From PALSA-911 sp043742865 (GTDB taxonomy: Bacteria; Pseudomonadota; Alphaproteobacteria; Acetobacterales; Acetobacteraceae), in the NCBI GenBank assembly GCA_043742865.1, contig JAYTXR010000025.1:1-22152 (forward strand): a stretch of DNA of 22,152 bases, in the 5' to 3' direction. The notes under the pieces are model-generated. The model searched no databases, was not told the origin of the DNA, and was given only the letters and a program-made list of their open reading frames with translations. Positions 1-7,756 of this stretch are shown here, in pieces (within the stretch, counting starts at the first letter, position 1; every line of letters starts with the position of its first letter). The position numbers and the translations under genes are program-made.

Positions 1-405
1 AGCGTCTGCGGCTTCAGCGATCTCCTGCCCAACCACCTGTTTCTCGCGAGCGAGGTCCGCCTCGTCCATGGTCGGGCGTTGGACCAGATCGGCCAGTACG
101 GCCGAGCCGAGGTCGAGGCCGCCAGCGAGCGCGCGGACCTGGAAGCTCGTCCTCTCATAGCCGGTGGCGGCGTTGATGTTGCCGCCTTCGGCCTCGATGG
201 CCTCGACGATCTGGCGGGCAGAGCGCTGACCAGCGCCCTTGAAGACCATGTGCTCCAGCAGGTGCGACCAGCCAGAGCGGGCCTCGTCCTCGCCGCGCGC
301 GCCGCGCCCGGCGACGACCGACAGGGCCACGGTTTGCAGGCCCGGGCTCGGGTCGCAGACGACGCGGACGCCATTGCTTAGCGTATGGACCTTGGGACTC
401 TGAAT
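1..405 (-). CDS. M16 family zinc metallopeptidase, N-terminal part (cut by window edge)
   Basis: This is the N-terminal 135 codons of a processing-peptidase-like M16 (pitrilysin family) protease, which cleaves peptides with a zinc ion. The inverted zinc motif HxxEH is visible at residues 48-52 (HLLEH), and the downstream zinc-ligand Glu is at residue 128 (GQEI), the usual distance for the family. The frame is open to the window edge, so the C-terminal half is missing. It follows thrC by 4 bases. I see no ATG, GTG or TTG in a sensible place: the frame meets the family N-terminus at an ATT codon (403-405), giving MQSPKVHTLSNGVRVV. A GGAGG ribosome site inside the end of thrC is 9 bases upstream. 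The start is therefore either a non-canonical ATT or a sequence error of ATG. It is clearly different from the M16 gene at the right end of the window. Confidence 0.88.
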   Translation of the reverse strand, partial: MQSPKVHTLSNGVRVVCDPSPGLQTVALSVVAGRGARGEDEARSGWSHLLEHMVFKGAGQRSARQIVEAIEAEGGNINAATGYERTSFQVRALAGGLDLGSAVLADLVQRPTMDEADLAREKQVVGQEIAEAADA

Positions 406-409
406 GGCC

Positions 410-1798
410 TCAGCCCTCCGCGAAGGCGCGGACGTAGGCCTTGATGGTCTCAGCCTCCGCCGGCAGCCGGTCGAAGCGTTCGGGTCGGCTCGCGAGGTTT
501 ACGACGCCGGGTGGCAGACCGGGCGTGACGCCGGATGCCCTCGCGACCGCCTCCGGGAACTTGGCAGCGTGTGCGGTCGACATCACCACCACAGGTCCCT
601 CGAGGTCCGCCCTGCGCAGGGCCGACAGCGCGACCGCCGTGTGCGGATCGACCAGTTCGCCGGTCTCGTTCAGCGTCGAGACGATGGCGCGGGCGGTGTC
701 GTCCTCGCTCACCGAGACGCCGCGGAAGAGTTCGCGCATCGCCGCATAGGCCTTGGGCGGCACATTGAAGGCGCCTGCGTCAGCAAAGGCCGCGAACGCC
801 CGGGCCGTCTCGACGGCTTCGCGCTCAACGCCTTCGAAATAGAGCCGCTCGAAGTTGGAGGCCGACTGGATGTCCATGGCCGGCGACATGGTCGGATGCA
901 CCATTCCGCGCGCGTAGCGGCCAGTCTCAAAGGTCTGGGCAAGGATGTCATTGGCGTTTGTCGCCACCAGGATCTTGCCAATTGGCAGGCCCATGCGATG
1001 GGCGACGTAGCCCGCGAAGGCGTCGCCGAAATTGCCTGAAGGCACTGCGAACGAGACCTTCCGGGTTGGCGCGCCTAGCGCCGCAGCGGTGGTGAAGTAG
1101 TAAACAGCCTGAGCGGCGATACGGGCGAAGTTGATCGAGTTGACGCCCGAAAGATCGACGGCCTGGCGCAGGACCTGGTCCTGGAAGGCCTGTTTGACGA
1201 TCGCCTGGCAATCGTCAAACGAGCCCTTCACAGCCACGCAGGCGACGTTGCTCTCTGTGGCCGTGGTCATAAACCGTCGCTGTACCTCAGAGATGCGGCC
1301 TTCCGGGAAGAGGGCCACGACCTTGACGTTCTTGCGGCCGCGAAAGGCCTCGACCGCCGCGCCGCCCGTGTCGCCCGACGTTGCGCAGAGGATCGTCTGC
1401 ACGCGGCCTTCGCGACCGAGAAGATGGTCATAGAGCCTCGCCAGGATCTGCATCGCTACGTCTTTGAATGCGAGGCTGGGGCCATGGAACAGCTCCGCCA
1501 GGAAGACGCCCGGCGACAGCTGGACGAGCGGGACAACCGCTGAATGCGTGAAGGTTGAATAAGCCTCCTGGCACATTTCCAGGAGGTCGGCGTGGCGGAT
1601 CTCGTCGCCAGCGAAGGCGCCGATCACGCGGGCAGCGACCTCGGCGTAGGGCTTGTCGGCGAAACCCGCGATCTCAACGGCCGAAATCCGCGGCCAATCC
1701 TGAGGCACATAGAGGCCACCGTCAGGGGCCAGGCCGCCCAGCACGGCGTCGACGAAACCCACGTGAGGCGCCTGCCCACGGGTCGAGACATAGCGCAT
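410..1798 (-). CDS. thrC: Threonine synthase (copy 1)
   Basis: This enzyme converts O-phospho-L-homoserine to L-threonine with pyridoxal phosphate, in the cytoplasm, as the last step of threonine synthesis. The 462-residue length is normal for the long proteobacterial form. The N-terminal motif MRYVSTRG, the PLP lysine K112 in LAFKD, the glycine-rich ATSGDTGGAA phosphate loop (about residues 139-148) and the C-terminal DPHTA and STAHAAKFPEA segments are all present. It starts with an ATG that overlaps the SURF1 stop by one base (TGATG), so the two are probably translationally coupled. It is followed after 4 bases by the M16 peptidase. By eye it shares only about half its residues with the thrC at 20258-21673, so the two are not a recent duplication. 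Confidence 0.96.
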   Translation of the reverse strand: MRYVSTRGQAPHVGFVDAVLGGLAPDGGLYVPQDWPRISAVEIAGFADKPYAEVAARVIGAFAGDEIRHADLLEMCQEAYSTFTHSAVVPLVQLSPGVFLAELFHGPSLAFKDVAMQILARLYDHLLGREGRVQTILCATSGDTGGAAVEAFRGRKNVKVVALFPEGRISEVQRRFMTTATESNVACVAVKGSFDDCQAIVKQAFQDQVLRQAVDLSGVNSINFARIAAQAVYYFTTAAALGAPTRKVSFAVPSGNFGDAFAGYVAHRMGLPIGKILVATNANDILAQTFETGRYARGMVHPTMSPAMDIQSASNFERLYFEGVEREAVETARAFAAFADAGAFNVPPKAYAAMRELFRGVSVSEDDTARAIVSTLNETGELVDPHTAVALSALRRADLEGPVVVMSTAHAAKFPEAVARASGVTPGLPPGVVNLASRPERFDRLPAEAETIKAYVRAFAEG

Positions 1799-2559
1799 CA
1801 GCCCCTCATCCTCTTGAAGACCGCCGCGCCAAAGACGCCGGCTAGTGCGCCCGCAAGGCCGAACCAGGTGAGCGCGTACTCCAGATGGCGGTTGGGGATG
1901 TCGATCGGGAACGGCGCGGCCTCCAGCGCCTTGAAATCCGGATTGCTGCTGGTCTCGGCCATCAGAAACACCGGCGCGATGGGCTGATCGGCGTTCAACG
2001 CCTTACCCATGGCCTTGGCGTCGTGGAGAAACCAGCGGCCGGGCTTGTTGGGCGGGGTCATGAAGTTGCCGCGCTCCGGCTCGCGCAAGACGCCCACCAC
2101 CTCCACCTGCGCAGCATCCGTCAGGTCGGTCGGCGGGCGGGCTGTGACCGTGTCAGGCACGAAGCCGCGATCCACTAAAATCGAGCGGTAATAGGCGCTG
2201 ACCACAAAACAGTTGGAGATCAGTCGTGAGCCAATCTCAGCGTTGCGAAGGGCATAGAGCTCCACCGTCGGCGCATGGGCGAGGCCGCGGCAAGTCACCT
2301 TGACCCTTGTGAAATCGATGTTGTGGCCATTGGCCAGCCCATCCAGCACCGGCTCGATCGGCTTGGCCGATGCGGCCTCGGCAGCGGCGATGTTGACCAG
2401 CAGCGTCTCTTTCCACTTCAAGCGCTGCAGCTGCCATGCGCCCAGGCCAATGAGGATGACGAAGGCGATGGCTGTGGCAATGGTCAGCCCGATTGGGAAT
2501 CCATGGCCCTGCGGCCTGGCGGCGCGCGGCTCAATCTGAGGCTCCCAGGAGTCAGTCAC
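1798..2559 (-). CDS. SURF1 family cytochrome c oxidase assembly protein
   Basis: SURF1/Shy1 proteins help insert heme a into subunit I of aa3-type cytochrome c oxidase in the inner membrane. The 253-residue length fits the family. There is a cytosolic N-terminus, a first membrane helix (about residues 22-42, ending in the family's GxWQLQRLxWK motif), a long periplasmic domain containing the conserved DRGFVP segment, and a second membrane helix near the C-terminus (about 230-248) after the NRHLEYALTWFGLA motif. It lies between DUF983 (8-base gap) and thrC (1-base overlap), a common alphaproteobacterial order downstream of cox3. The sequence style recalls Caulobacterales SURF1; this is from memory. 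Confidence 0.94.
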   Translation of the reverse strand: MTDSWEPQIEPRAARPQGHGFPIGLTIATAIAFVILIGLGAWQLQRLKWKETLLVNIAAAEAASAKPIEPVLDGLANGHNIDFTRVKVTCRGLAHAPTVELYALRNAEIGSRLISNCFVVSAYYRSILVDRGFVPDTVTARPPTDLTDAAQVEVVGVLREPERGNFMTPPNKPGRWFLHDAKAMGKALNADQPIAPVFLMAETSSNPDFKALEAAPFPIDIPNRHLEYALTWFGLAGALAGVFGAAVFKRMRG

Positions 2560-2567
2560 GGGCGGCC

Positions 2568-2921
2568 TCAGTCATGCCGGGCTTGGCTGGCCTTGTTCAT
2601 GAACTGCGCGGCCAGCATCAGTCCCTTCATTGGTCGCAGTAGCACCAGCACGATGACCAGGGTCATTGGCAGCCAAATGATGAGCGTCAGCAACACCGAG
2701 CGGAGCGCGAACATCGTGAAGAGAGCGCCGAAGGCGGTGATCAGACCCGCGATCAGGATCACGAAGACCGCCGGTCCGTCGCCGGAGTCTGCCGCGGCGA
2801 GATTGAAGCCACAGGCCTCGCACTGTCGCGCGACCGTTAGGAATCCTTCGAAGAGATGGCCCTCCCCGCAGTTGGGGCAGCGCCCGGCCGCCCCAGAGAG
2901 CAGAGGATTATGGCCAGCCAT
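2568..2921 (-). CDS. DUF983 family zinc-ribbon membrane protein
   Basis: This 117-residue protein has two CxxC pairs (Cys15/18 in CPNCG and Cys34/37 in CEACG) forming a zinc ribbon. Two hydrophobic helices follow (roughly residues 50-75 and 78-98). It belongs to the DUF983 family, which lies almost always between cox3 and SURF1 in alphaproteobacterial oxidase operons. A role in oxidase assembly is inferred from that position, not demonstrated. Its ATG directly follows the cox3 stop (TAGATG), consistent with translational coupling, and SURF1 begins 8 bases after its stop. Confidence 0.92.
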   Translation of the reverse strand: MAGHNPLLSGAAGRCPNCGEGHLFEGFLTVARQCEACGFNLAAADSGDGPAVFVILIAGLITAFGALFTMFALRSVLLTLIIWLPMTLVIVLVLLRPMKGLMLAAQFMNKASQARHD

Positions 2922-3791
2922 CTAGGCTCCGCCGTGGGCTCCGAAGATCACATAGATGAAGGCGAACAGGAAAAGCCACACCACGTCGACGAAATGCCAG
3001 TACCAGGCGGCTGCTTCGAAGCCGAAATGCCGCTCCGGCGTGAACTGCCCGGCGCGGGCGCGGAACCAGCAGACCAGCAGGAACAGCGTACCGACGATCA
3101 CGTGGAAGCCATGGAACCCGGTGGCGAGGAAGAACACCGAGGAAAACACCCCGCCATTGACGAATTTGAACGGCGCGTCCGAATACTCGATGGCCTGGCA
3201 CATCGTGAAGGTCAGGCCGAGCAGCACGGTCAACAGCAGGCCGGTGGTCAGGCCCTTTCGGTCCCCGTGCAGCAGGCTGTGATGCGCCCAGGTGACCGTC
3301 GTGCCGGACAGTAGCAGGATCATTGTGTTCAGCAGCGGCAGGTGGAACGGGTTGAACGTGACCACGCCCGGCGGCGGCCAGACCGTGTTCACCACCCCGG
3401 TCATCGATCCCACCGTCTCCGGCAGGAGGGCGAAGCTGAAATAGGACCAGAAGAAGCCGACGAAGAACATCACTTCGCTGGTGATGAACAGCATCATCCC
3501 GTAGCGCAGGCCAAGGCGCACCAGCGGGCTGTGCATGCCCGGCGTGCTGCTCTCGCGGATCACGTCGCGCCACCAGAAGAACATCACCGTCAGCACCGTG
3601 CCCAGGCCCAGTGCCAGCAGGATGTAGTTGTGGAAATGCGCGGCGAAGACGATGCCCAGCACCGTCATGGCCGCGCCCATGGCGCCGATGATCGGCCAGG
3701 GGCTGGGATCGACCAGATGATAGGGCTGCTTGATCCCCGAGCCTTGCGAGCCGGTCATTTGGGGAGTTGCCGCGGGCGACTCGCTGCTCAT
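2922..3791 (-). CDS. ctaE: Cytochrome c oxidase subunit III (aa3 type)
   Basis: Subunit III is a membrane subunit of the aa3-type terminal oxidase, which reduces oxygen with electrons from cytochrome c and pumps protons. The 289-residue product shows seven hydrophobic segments and the family landmarks PYHLVDPSPWP near the N-terminus, MLFITSEVMFF, WPPPGV, TGFHGFHVIVGT and WYWHFVDVVWLFLF. I chose the ATG at 3791 (MSSESPAATPQ) because the frame upstream to 3851 encodes a short Arg/Cys-rich stretch unlike the family, and the next ATG (MTGSQ) is also possible. The genes that normally precede cox3 in alphaproteobacteria (ctaG/cox11, ctaB, coxA, coxB) are absent; an MFS transporter lies there instead. 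This is the likeliest place for a rearrangement or assembly join. Confidence 0.95.
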   Translation of the reverse strand: MSSESPAATPQMTGSQGSGIKQPYHLVDPSPWPIIGAMGAAMTVLGIVFAAHFHNYILLALGLGTVLTVMFFWWRDVIRESSTPGMHSPLVRLGLRYGMMLFITSEVMFFVGFFWSYFSFALLPETVGSMTGVVNTVWPPPGVVTFNPFHLPLLNTMILLLSGTTVTWAHHSLLHGDRKGLTTGLLLTVLLGLTFTMCQAIEYSDAPFKFVNGGVFSSVFFLATGFHGFHVIVGTLFLLVCWFRARAGQFTPERHFGFEAAAWYWHFVDVVWLFLFAFIYVIFGAHGGA

Positions 3792-3872
3792 ATCGGACCC
3801 ATGCGTGAAATACCGGGAAGCGCCCCGGCACGATGCACGCATAATCCCCAATTCCCGGCGCCGTTCAAGGGG

Positions 3873-5084
3873 TCAATCCGGCGCCGGCCGATCCGATTTG
3901 CGTGTGGCGGACGCGATCCAGGCCGCCAGCAGCAGAATTCCGGCGGCGATCGCGGCAAACGCGGTACGGTAGCCGGCCAGCGCCAGCATCGCGCCGAACC
4001 CGAGCGAGCCCGCGGTCTGGCCCAGGAACAGCGCCAGCGCGAAGGCGGCCACCGCGGTACCGCGCGCCTCCGGCATCACCTCCGTCGCGCGCGCCTGCAA
4101 CACGCCGTGGAACATGTAGAACAACAATCCGAGCAATAGCTGAATTGCCACGACCGCGTGCCAGTCCGGCACCACCGCCAGCAGGCCGACGCCGGCCGCC
4201 AGCCCCACGCCGCCGACCAGCAGCAATCCCCGCTCCCCCATCGCGCGGATCAGCCGCCGCGCAATCCGCGTGTAGACGAAGGCGCCCAGGCCGAACCCGG
4301 CGACCACCAGACCCGAGCGCGCGGCGCTGAGGCCGAATTGCTGGATCAGATAGGACCCGACATACGGAAACGCGCCGCCGAACATCAGGAACCCGTCGAA
4401 GAACGCCGCGATCAGCAGCTGGCGCGCACCGGGATGGGCGAACAGCCGAACAAAGGCGAAGATCCCCACAAAGGCGAAGATCCCTTGGCCGTGTCCGGCA
4501 CCCGGCGCCGGCGCCCGCCACAGCGTGGCGCCGAAGCGCGATGCCATCGGCACACTAACCCCCACGGCCAGCAGACCGAGCACGACGAAGGCGCCGCGCC
4601 AGCCGGCAAACTGCCCGATCACCCCGGCGATCGGGCCGGTCAGCATCTGCGCCATCACCATGCCGGTCAAAAACCGCCCGATCGTCTCCTGGCGTTCGCC
4701 ATACGGAACGGTGTCGCCAATATGGGCCAGCAGCAAAGGAATGATGGCGCCGGCGAACAGGCCGGACATCGCCCGCAACGCGATCAGCAGCGGCAGCCCG
4801 ACGGCGAACGCGCAGCCGATCTGCGCCAGGCCGTACAGAAACAGCGCGAAGCAGGCGACCCGGATTTTGCCGAAGCGGTCCCCCAGCGGCCCGGTGACCA
4901 GCTGCCCCAGTCCGTACGGCAGCATGAACCCGGCCACGATGATCGTCGCGGCGGCAACGGTGATGCCGAGTTCCGCCGCGACCAGCGGCAGCAGCGGATC
5001 GAGCAGCCGGATGCCGGCGCCGGAGGCGAACCCCGCGGCGGCCAGCAGCGAGATCGGGAATTGCGGCGCAGGGCGTTCCAACAC
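3873..5084 (-). CDS. MFS family transporter (drug:H+ antiporter-like)
   Basis: This is a 403-residue inner-membrane secondary transporter of the major facilitator superfamily with about twelve hydrophobic helices. The loop 2-3 signature GPLGDRFGKIRV is at residues 65-76, as in DHA1-type efflux carriers. The substrate is unknown; export of a small organic compound or uptake for the neighbouring catabolic genes are both possible. It starts with GTG, 9 bases after the stop of the SDR gene at 5094, so the two are probably one transcript. The central cytoplasmic loop (about residues 200-212) carries a repeated six-residue unit, IFAFVG/IFAFVR. It is encoded by an 18-base tandem duplication at 4450-4485, which looks like a recent replication-slippage event. 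Confidence 0.9.
   Translation of the reverse strand: MLERPAPQFPISLLAAAGFASGAGIRLLDPLLPLVAAELGITVAAATIIVAGFMLPYGLGQLVTGPLGDRFGKIRVACFALFLYGLAQIGCAFAVGLPLLIALRAMSGLFAGAIIPLLLAHIGDTVPYGERQETIGRFLTGMVMAQMLTGPIAGVIGQFAGWRGAFVVLGLLAVGVSVPMASRFGATLWRAPAPGAGHGQGIFAFVGIFAFVRLFAHPGARQLLIAAFFDGFLMFGGAFPYVGSYLIQQFGLSAARSGLVVAGFGLGAFVYTRIARRLIRAMGERGLLLVGGVGLAAGVGLLAVVPDWHAVVAIQLLLGLLFYMFHGVLQARATEVMPEARGTAVAAFALALFLGQTAGSLGFGAMLALAGYRTAFAAIAAGILLLAAWIASATRKSDRPAPD
4450..4485. repeat. 18-bp tandem duplication inside the MFS gene
   Basis: Two adjacent copies of an 18-base unit (ACAAAGGCGAAGATCCCC on the plus strand, at 4450-4467 and 4468-4485) match at 17 of 18 bases. The unit is a multiple of three, so the transporter frame is kept and six residues are duplicated in its middle loop. 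Confidence 0.9.
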
Positions 5085-5093
5085 CAGCGAGGG

Positions 5094-5855
5094 TCAGTTC
5101 AGCCCGATCCTCGCCCGCAACCCTTCATCGCGCAACGACAGCTCGCTGCCCGCCAGATCGCCCGCCGCCGGAGTGCAGAGATAAACCAGCGCCCGCGCCG
5201 GATGATCCACCGGCGTCAGCTCGCCGCGCGGGATTTTGCTGATCACGTTCATGCCCGAAGCCCGGATCTGCACCTGCATGTCGGTATCCACGGTGCCCGG
5301 CGCGAAGCCGAACACGCGGATGCCCTGACCCGCCGTTTCCAGCGCGATCGCTTGCGAAAACATCGCCAGCCCGGCCTTGGCGGAGCAATAGGCGCTCCAT
5401 CCCTCCAGCGGCCGGTGCGCCGCACCCGAGGAGATGTTGATGATCGTGCCGCCGCCACGCGCGATCATGCCCGGCAGCACCGCGCGCACGCCATGGAACG
5501 CGCCGATCAGATTGATCTGGATGTTGTGCGCCCAGACGGCCGGATCGACCTCGGCGACCGAGGCGATCGGCTCGATCACCCCGGCATTGTTGACCAGCAC
5601 ATCCACTTTGCCCAACAGCCTCTCGGTCTGCGCGACCAACGCCGTCACGGAAGCGAAATCCGCCACGTCGGACGCCATCGAAATCGCCCTTCCGCCGGCT
5701 TGGGTGATGTCGGCGGCGATCTTCGCCGATTGCGCCCCATCGCGCGAGGTGATCATCAGCGCCGCCCCCTCCCGCGCCATCGCTAGCGCCGCCGCCGCCC
5801 CGATCCCCCGGCTGCCGCCGGTCATGATCACGATTTTGCCCACCAAGGACGCCAT
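5094..5855 (-). CDS. SDR family NAD(P)-dependent oxidoreductase (classical, intact active site)
   Basis: This is a 253-residue classical short-chain dehydrogenase/reductase, a soluble Rossmann-fold enzyme that interconverts alcohols and ketones with NAD(P). The cofactor loop TGGSRGIG is at residues 12-19 and NNAG at 89-92. The catalytic tetrad is complete: Asn115, Ser143, Tyr156 and Lys160 (YCSAK). The residue after the second beta strand is Ser-Arg (TSRDG), which suggests NADP(H); this is inference. It is divergent from the F420-type oxidoreductase at 5983, with a 127-base gap holding a strong palindrome, and it sits 9 bases before the MFS transporter. The substrate cannot be assigned. Confidence 0.93.
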   Translation of the reverse strand: MASLVGKIVIMTGGSRGIGAAAALAMAREGAALMITSRDGAQSAKIAADITQAGGRAISMASDVADFASVTALVAQTERLLGKVDVLVNNAGVIEPIASVAEVDPAVWAHNIQINLIGAFHGVRAVLPGMIARGGGTIINISSGAAHRPLEGWSAYCSAKAGLAMFSQAIALETAGQGIRVFGFAPGTVDTDMQVQIRASGMNVISKIPRGELTPVDHPARALVYLCTPAAGDLAGSELSLRDEGLRARIGLN

Positions 5856-5982
5856 GCCTGTTTTCCCCCGTCGAATGAAGTTATGGCTTTAGGCGAGGCT
5901 CCGGATTGCGGCAAATCGCTAGGATTTGCCGTTGCCTGATTGTTGGCTAGGCTCGGCCCAAGGGCATAAGGGGGTTACGACT
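5856..5982. promoter_or_regulatory. Divergent promoter region between SDR and LLM oxidoreductase genes
   Basis: This 127-base gap must hold promoters for both the minus-strand SDR/MFS pair and the plus-strand LLM gene. It contains a perfect palindrome at 5909-5931 (listed separately). An AAGGGGG-like ribosome site about 9 bases before the ATG at 5983 decides that start. Confidence 0.55.
5909..5931. promoter_or_regulatory. Perfect 9-bp-arm inverted repeat, operator candidate
   Basis: Arms CGGCAAATC (5909-5917) and GATTTGCCG (5923-5931) are exact inverse complements around a GCTAG spacer. It lies midway between two divergent genes. The symmetry and size are typical of a dimeric repressor site (TetR, GntR or MarR type). 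No T-tract follows on either strand, so a terminator is less likely. No regulator gene is present in the window. Confidence 0.6.
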
Positions 5983-6879
5983 ATGAGGCTGGGTGTCATT
6001 TTGCCGCTGACCGATATCGGCGGCGATCCGGGCGTGGTGGCGGAATTCGCCCAGACCGCCGAGGAACTCGGCTATCAGGAAATCGGCGCGCCCGATCATG
6101 TGCTGGGCGTGAACGTCGCCAGCCGTCCCGACTGGGGCGCGCGCAACACTTCGGCCGATTTCTTCCACGATCCGTTCGTGCTGTTCGGGTTCCTGTCGGG
6201 GCTCTGCAAGCAGGCGGTGTTCTCCACCCAGGTGCTGATCGTGGCCCAGCGGCAGACCGTGCTGGTGGCCAAGCAGGCCGCCAGCCTGGACGTGCTGTCC
6301 GGCGGGCGGTTCCGGCTCGGCATCGGTGTGGGCTGGAACAAGGTGGAATTCACCGGCCTGAACGAGAATTTCCACAACCGCGGCAAACGCTCCGAGGAGC
6401 AGGCCGAAGTGATGCAGGCGCTCTGGGCCAACCCGCATGTCAGTTTCAACGGCAAATGGCATACCATCGAGGATGCCGGCATCAACCCGATCGCCTTGAA
6501 CGGCAGGATCCCGCTCTGGTACGGCGGCCATGAGGATGTGACCCTGCAGCGCATCGCCAAATACGGCGATGGCTGGATGATGCTGGCGCACCCGCCGGGG
6601 GCCGAGGCGGTGGCCGCGTTCGACAAGATGCGCCGCTACTCCGAAGCCGCCGGGCGCGATCCGAAGACCATCGGCCTGGAAGTCTGGACCTCGGTCGGCG
6701 CGGGCACCGAGAAGGACTGGCGCGAGGAGGTGAAATTCTGGAAGCAGGCGGGGGTGGAATACATCACGCTGAACAACACGTTCGGCCGCTACAACCATAT
6801 CCGCATCGCCGGCCGGACCATGGCGGATCACCTGAAAGCGTTGCGGCAGTACCGCGATGCGGTCGGCGATCTAATGTAG
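5983..6879 (+). CDS. LLM class F420-dependent oxidoreductase (TIGR03619-like)
   Basis: This is a 298-residue TIM-barrel enzyme of the bacterial luciferase-like monooxygenase superfamily. The start at 5983 gives the family N-terminus MRLGVILPLTDIGGDP and has a ribosome site; the in-frame ATG at 5926 would add an unrelated leader. The signature LDVLSGGRFRLGIGVGW is at residues 102-118, and IPLWYGGH and the YGDGWM strand follow. Members resembling TIGR03619 are predicted to use the deazaflavin F420, although FMN users exist in the superfamily, so the cofactor is inferred. The substrate is unknown. It is divergent from the SDR/MFS pair and 15 bases upstream of the lipoprotein gene. A second, distant LLM gene lies at 12573. 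Confidence 0.9.
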   Translation: MRLGVILPLTDIGGDPGVVAEFAQTAEELGYQEIGAPDHVLGVNVASRPDWGARNTSADFFHDPFVLFGFLSGLCKQAVFSTQVLIVAQRQTVLVAKQAASLDVLSGGRFRLGIGVGWNKVEFTGLNENFHNRGKRSEEQAEVMQALWANPHVSFNGKWHTIEDAGINPIALNGRIPLWYGGHEDVTLQRIAKYGDGWMMLAHPPGAEAVAAFDKMRRYSEAAGRDPKTIGLEVWTSVGAGTEKDWREEVKFWKQAGVEYITLNNTFGRYNHIRIAGRTMADHLKALRQYRDAVGDLM

Positions 6880-6894
6880 GAAGAAAGTGTCGGC

Positions 6895-7719
6895 ATGACA
6901 CGGATTTGTGCTGCTCTGGCCCTTGTCCTGCTCATTGGCGCCTGTACCGATCTGAGTGCGGTCCGAGACTTTGCCAGGTCGAGCAGCGCGGTTTCCACAA
7001 ATGATCCGGTGATCGCGAGCTGGCCGACTTCCTATGACGCCGCGCGCAGGCTGGCCGCTGTGCCGGGGATGCCGCGGGACCTCGGACCCGCGCTCAACGC
7101 CGCCGCCGAGGGGGCCAAGAAGGACGTTCCGCTCGCGCTGCAGGCGGCGAAGGCCCTTGGCCTCTATTTTGACGTGCTGATAAAACTGGCTGACGACAAG
7201 CTGCCCGATGTGAGCAGCCAGGCCGCCACGATCAACGCGGACGTGGCAAAGCTGGCGCCCGGGAATGCCACGGCGATGAACGCAACGGCGGGCCTGCTGG
7301 ATGTCGTCGGCGTTGCGCTTGACGCCTGGCGAAAGATCGCCATTCGCGACCTGGTGATCCACAGCAATGCCGATATTCAGGAGATCACGCGCTTTCTGGC
7401 GACGACGTCTCTCGAAGTGCAGAAGGCGGACAAGTTCGCGAAAGGCGTCACCGACCAGTACTGGGAAACCGAGGGCGCGCGATCCCATGATGCGGGCGTT
7501 CGGGGATTAGTTTTGAAGCAGGAACGGATCGACGACGCGGACTACGATACAAGAATCGCCCAGGCCACGGCCGGGGCGGCCGCGTTCACGAAAATCGGTG
7601 CGGATCATGCGGTGCTGGCGAAAAATGCCGACCGCCTCAGCGCCGCGGAGGTGCAAGACACGTTGTCCAACGATCTGCCGACTCTACTGAATGCTCTGAA
7701 GGTCTTCGGGCTCAAATAG
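6895..7719 (+). CDS. Predicted lipoprotein of unknown function
   Basis: I do not recognise the family. The 274-residue product starts with a basic residue, a hydrophobic stretch (residues 4-16) and a lipobox IGAC with Cys17, so it should be cleaved by signal peptidase II and lipid-anchored in the periplasm. The rest is Ala- and Asp-rich, has no further membrane helix, and reads as mostly alpha-helical. It contains long stretches suited to helical packing (about residues 60-150 and 180-260) and no Cys after the lipobox. The gene starts 15 bases after the LLM stop, with a GGAAGAAAG ribosome site inside that gap. It is followed after 37 bases by a small helical protein, so the two probably form a functional pair. 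Confidence 0.75.
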   Translation: MTRICAALALVLLIGACTDLSAVRDFARSSSAVSTNDPVIASWPTSYDAARRLAAVPGMPRDLGPALNAAAEGAKKDVPLALQAAKALGLYFDVLIKLADDKLPDVSSQAATINADVAKLAPGNATAMNATAGLLDVVGVALDAWRKIAIRDLVIHSNADIQEITRFLATTSLEVQKADKFAKGVTDQYWETEGARSHDAGVRGLVLKQERIDDADYDTRIAQATAGAAAFTKIGADHAVLAKNADRLSAAEVQDTLSNDLPTLLNALKVFGLK

Positions 7720-7756
7720 GCGCGTGTGCGAAGCTGGCTACAGAAAGGCAAGCAGG

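Noticed and set aside
3811..3830. Small hairpin CCGGG/CCCGG before cox3
   Set aside because: The stem is only five bases in GC-rich DNA and has no T-run; chance formation is likely.
3792..3851. Upstream start for cox3 at 3851 or 3842
   Set aside because: It would add a Cys/Arg-rich leader not seen in subunit III proteins. The ATG at 3791 fits the family length.
4158..5786. A 542-codon open frame on the plus strand, antisense to the MFS and SDR genes
   Set aside because: Its composition is dominated by Arg, Gln and His, it has no ribosome site, and the opposite strand encodes two clear proteins.
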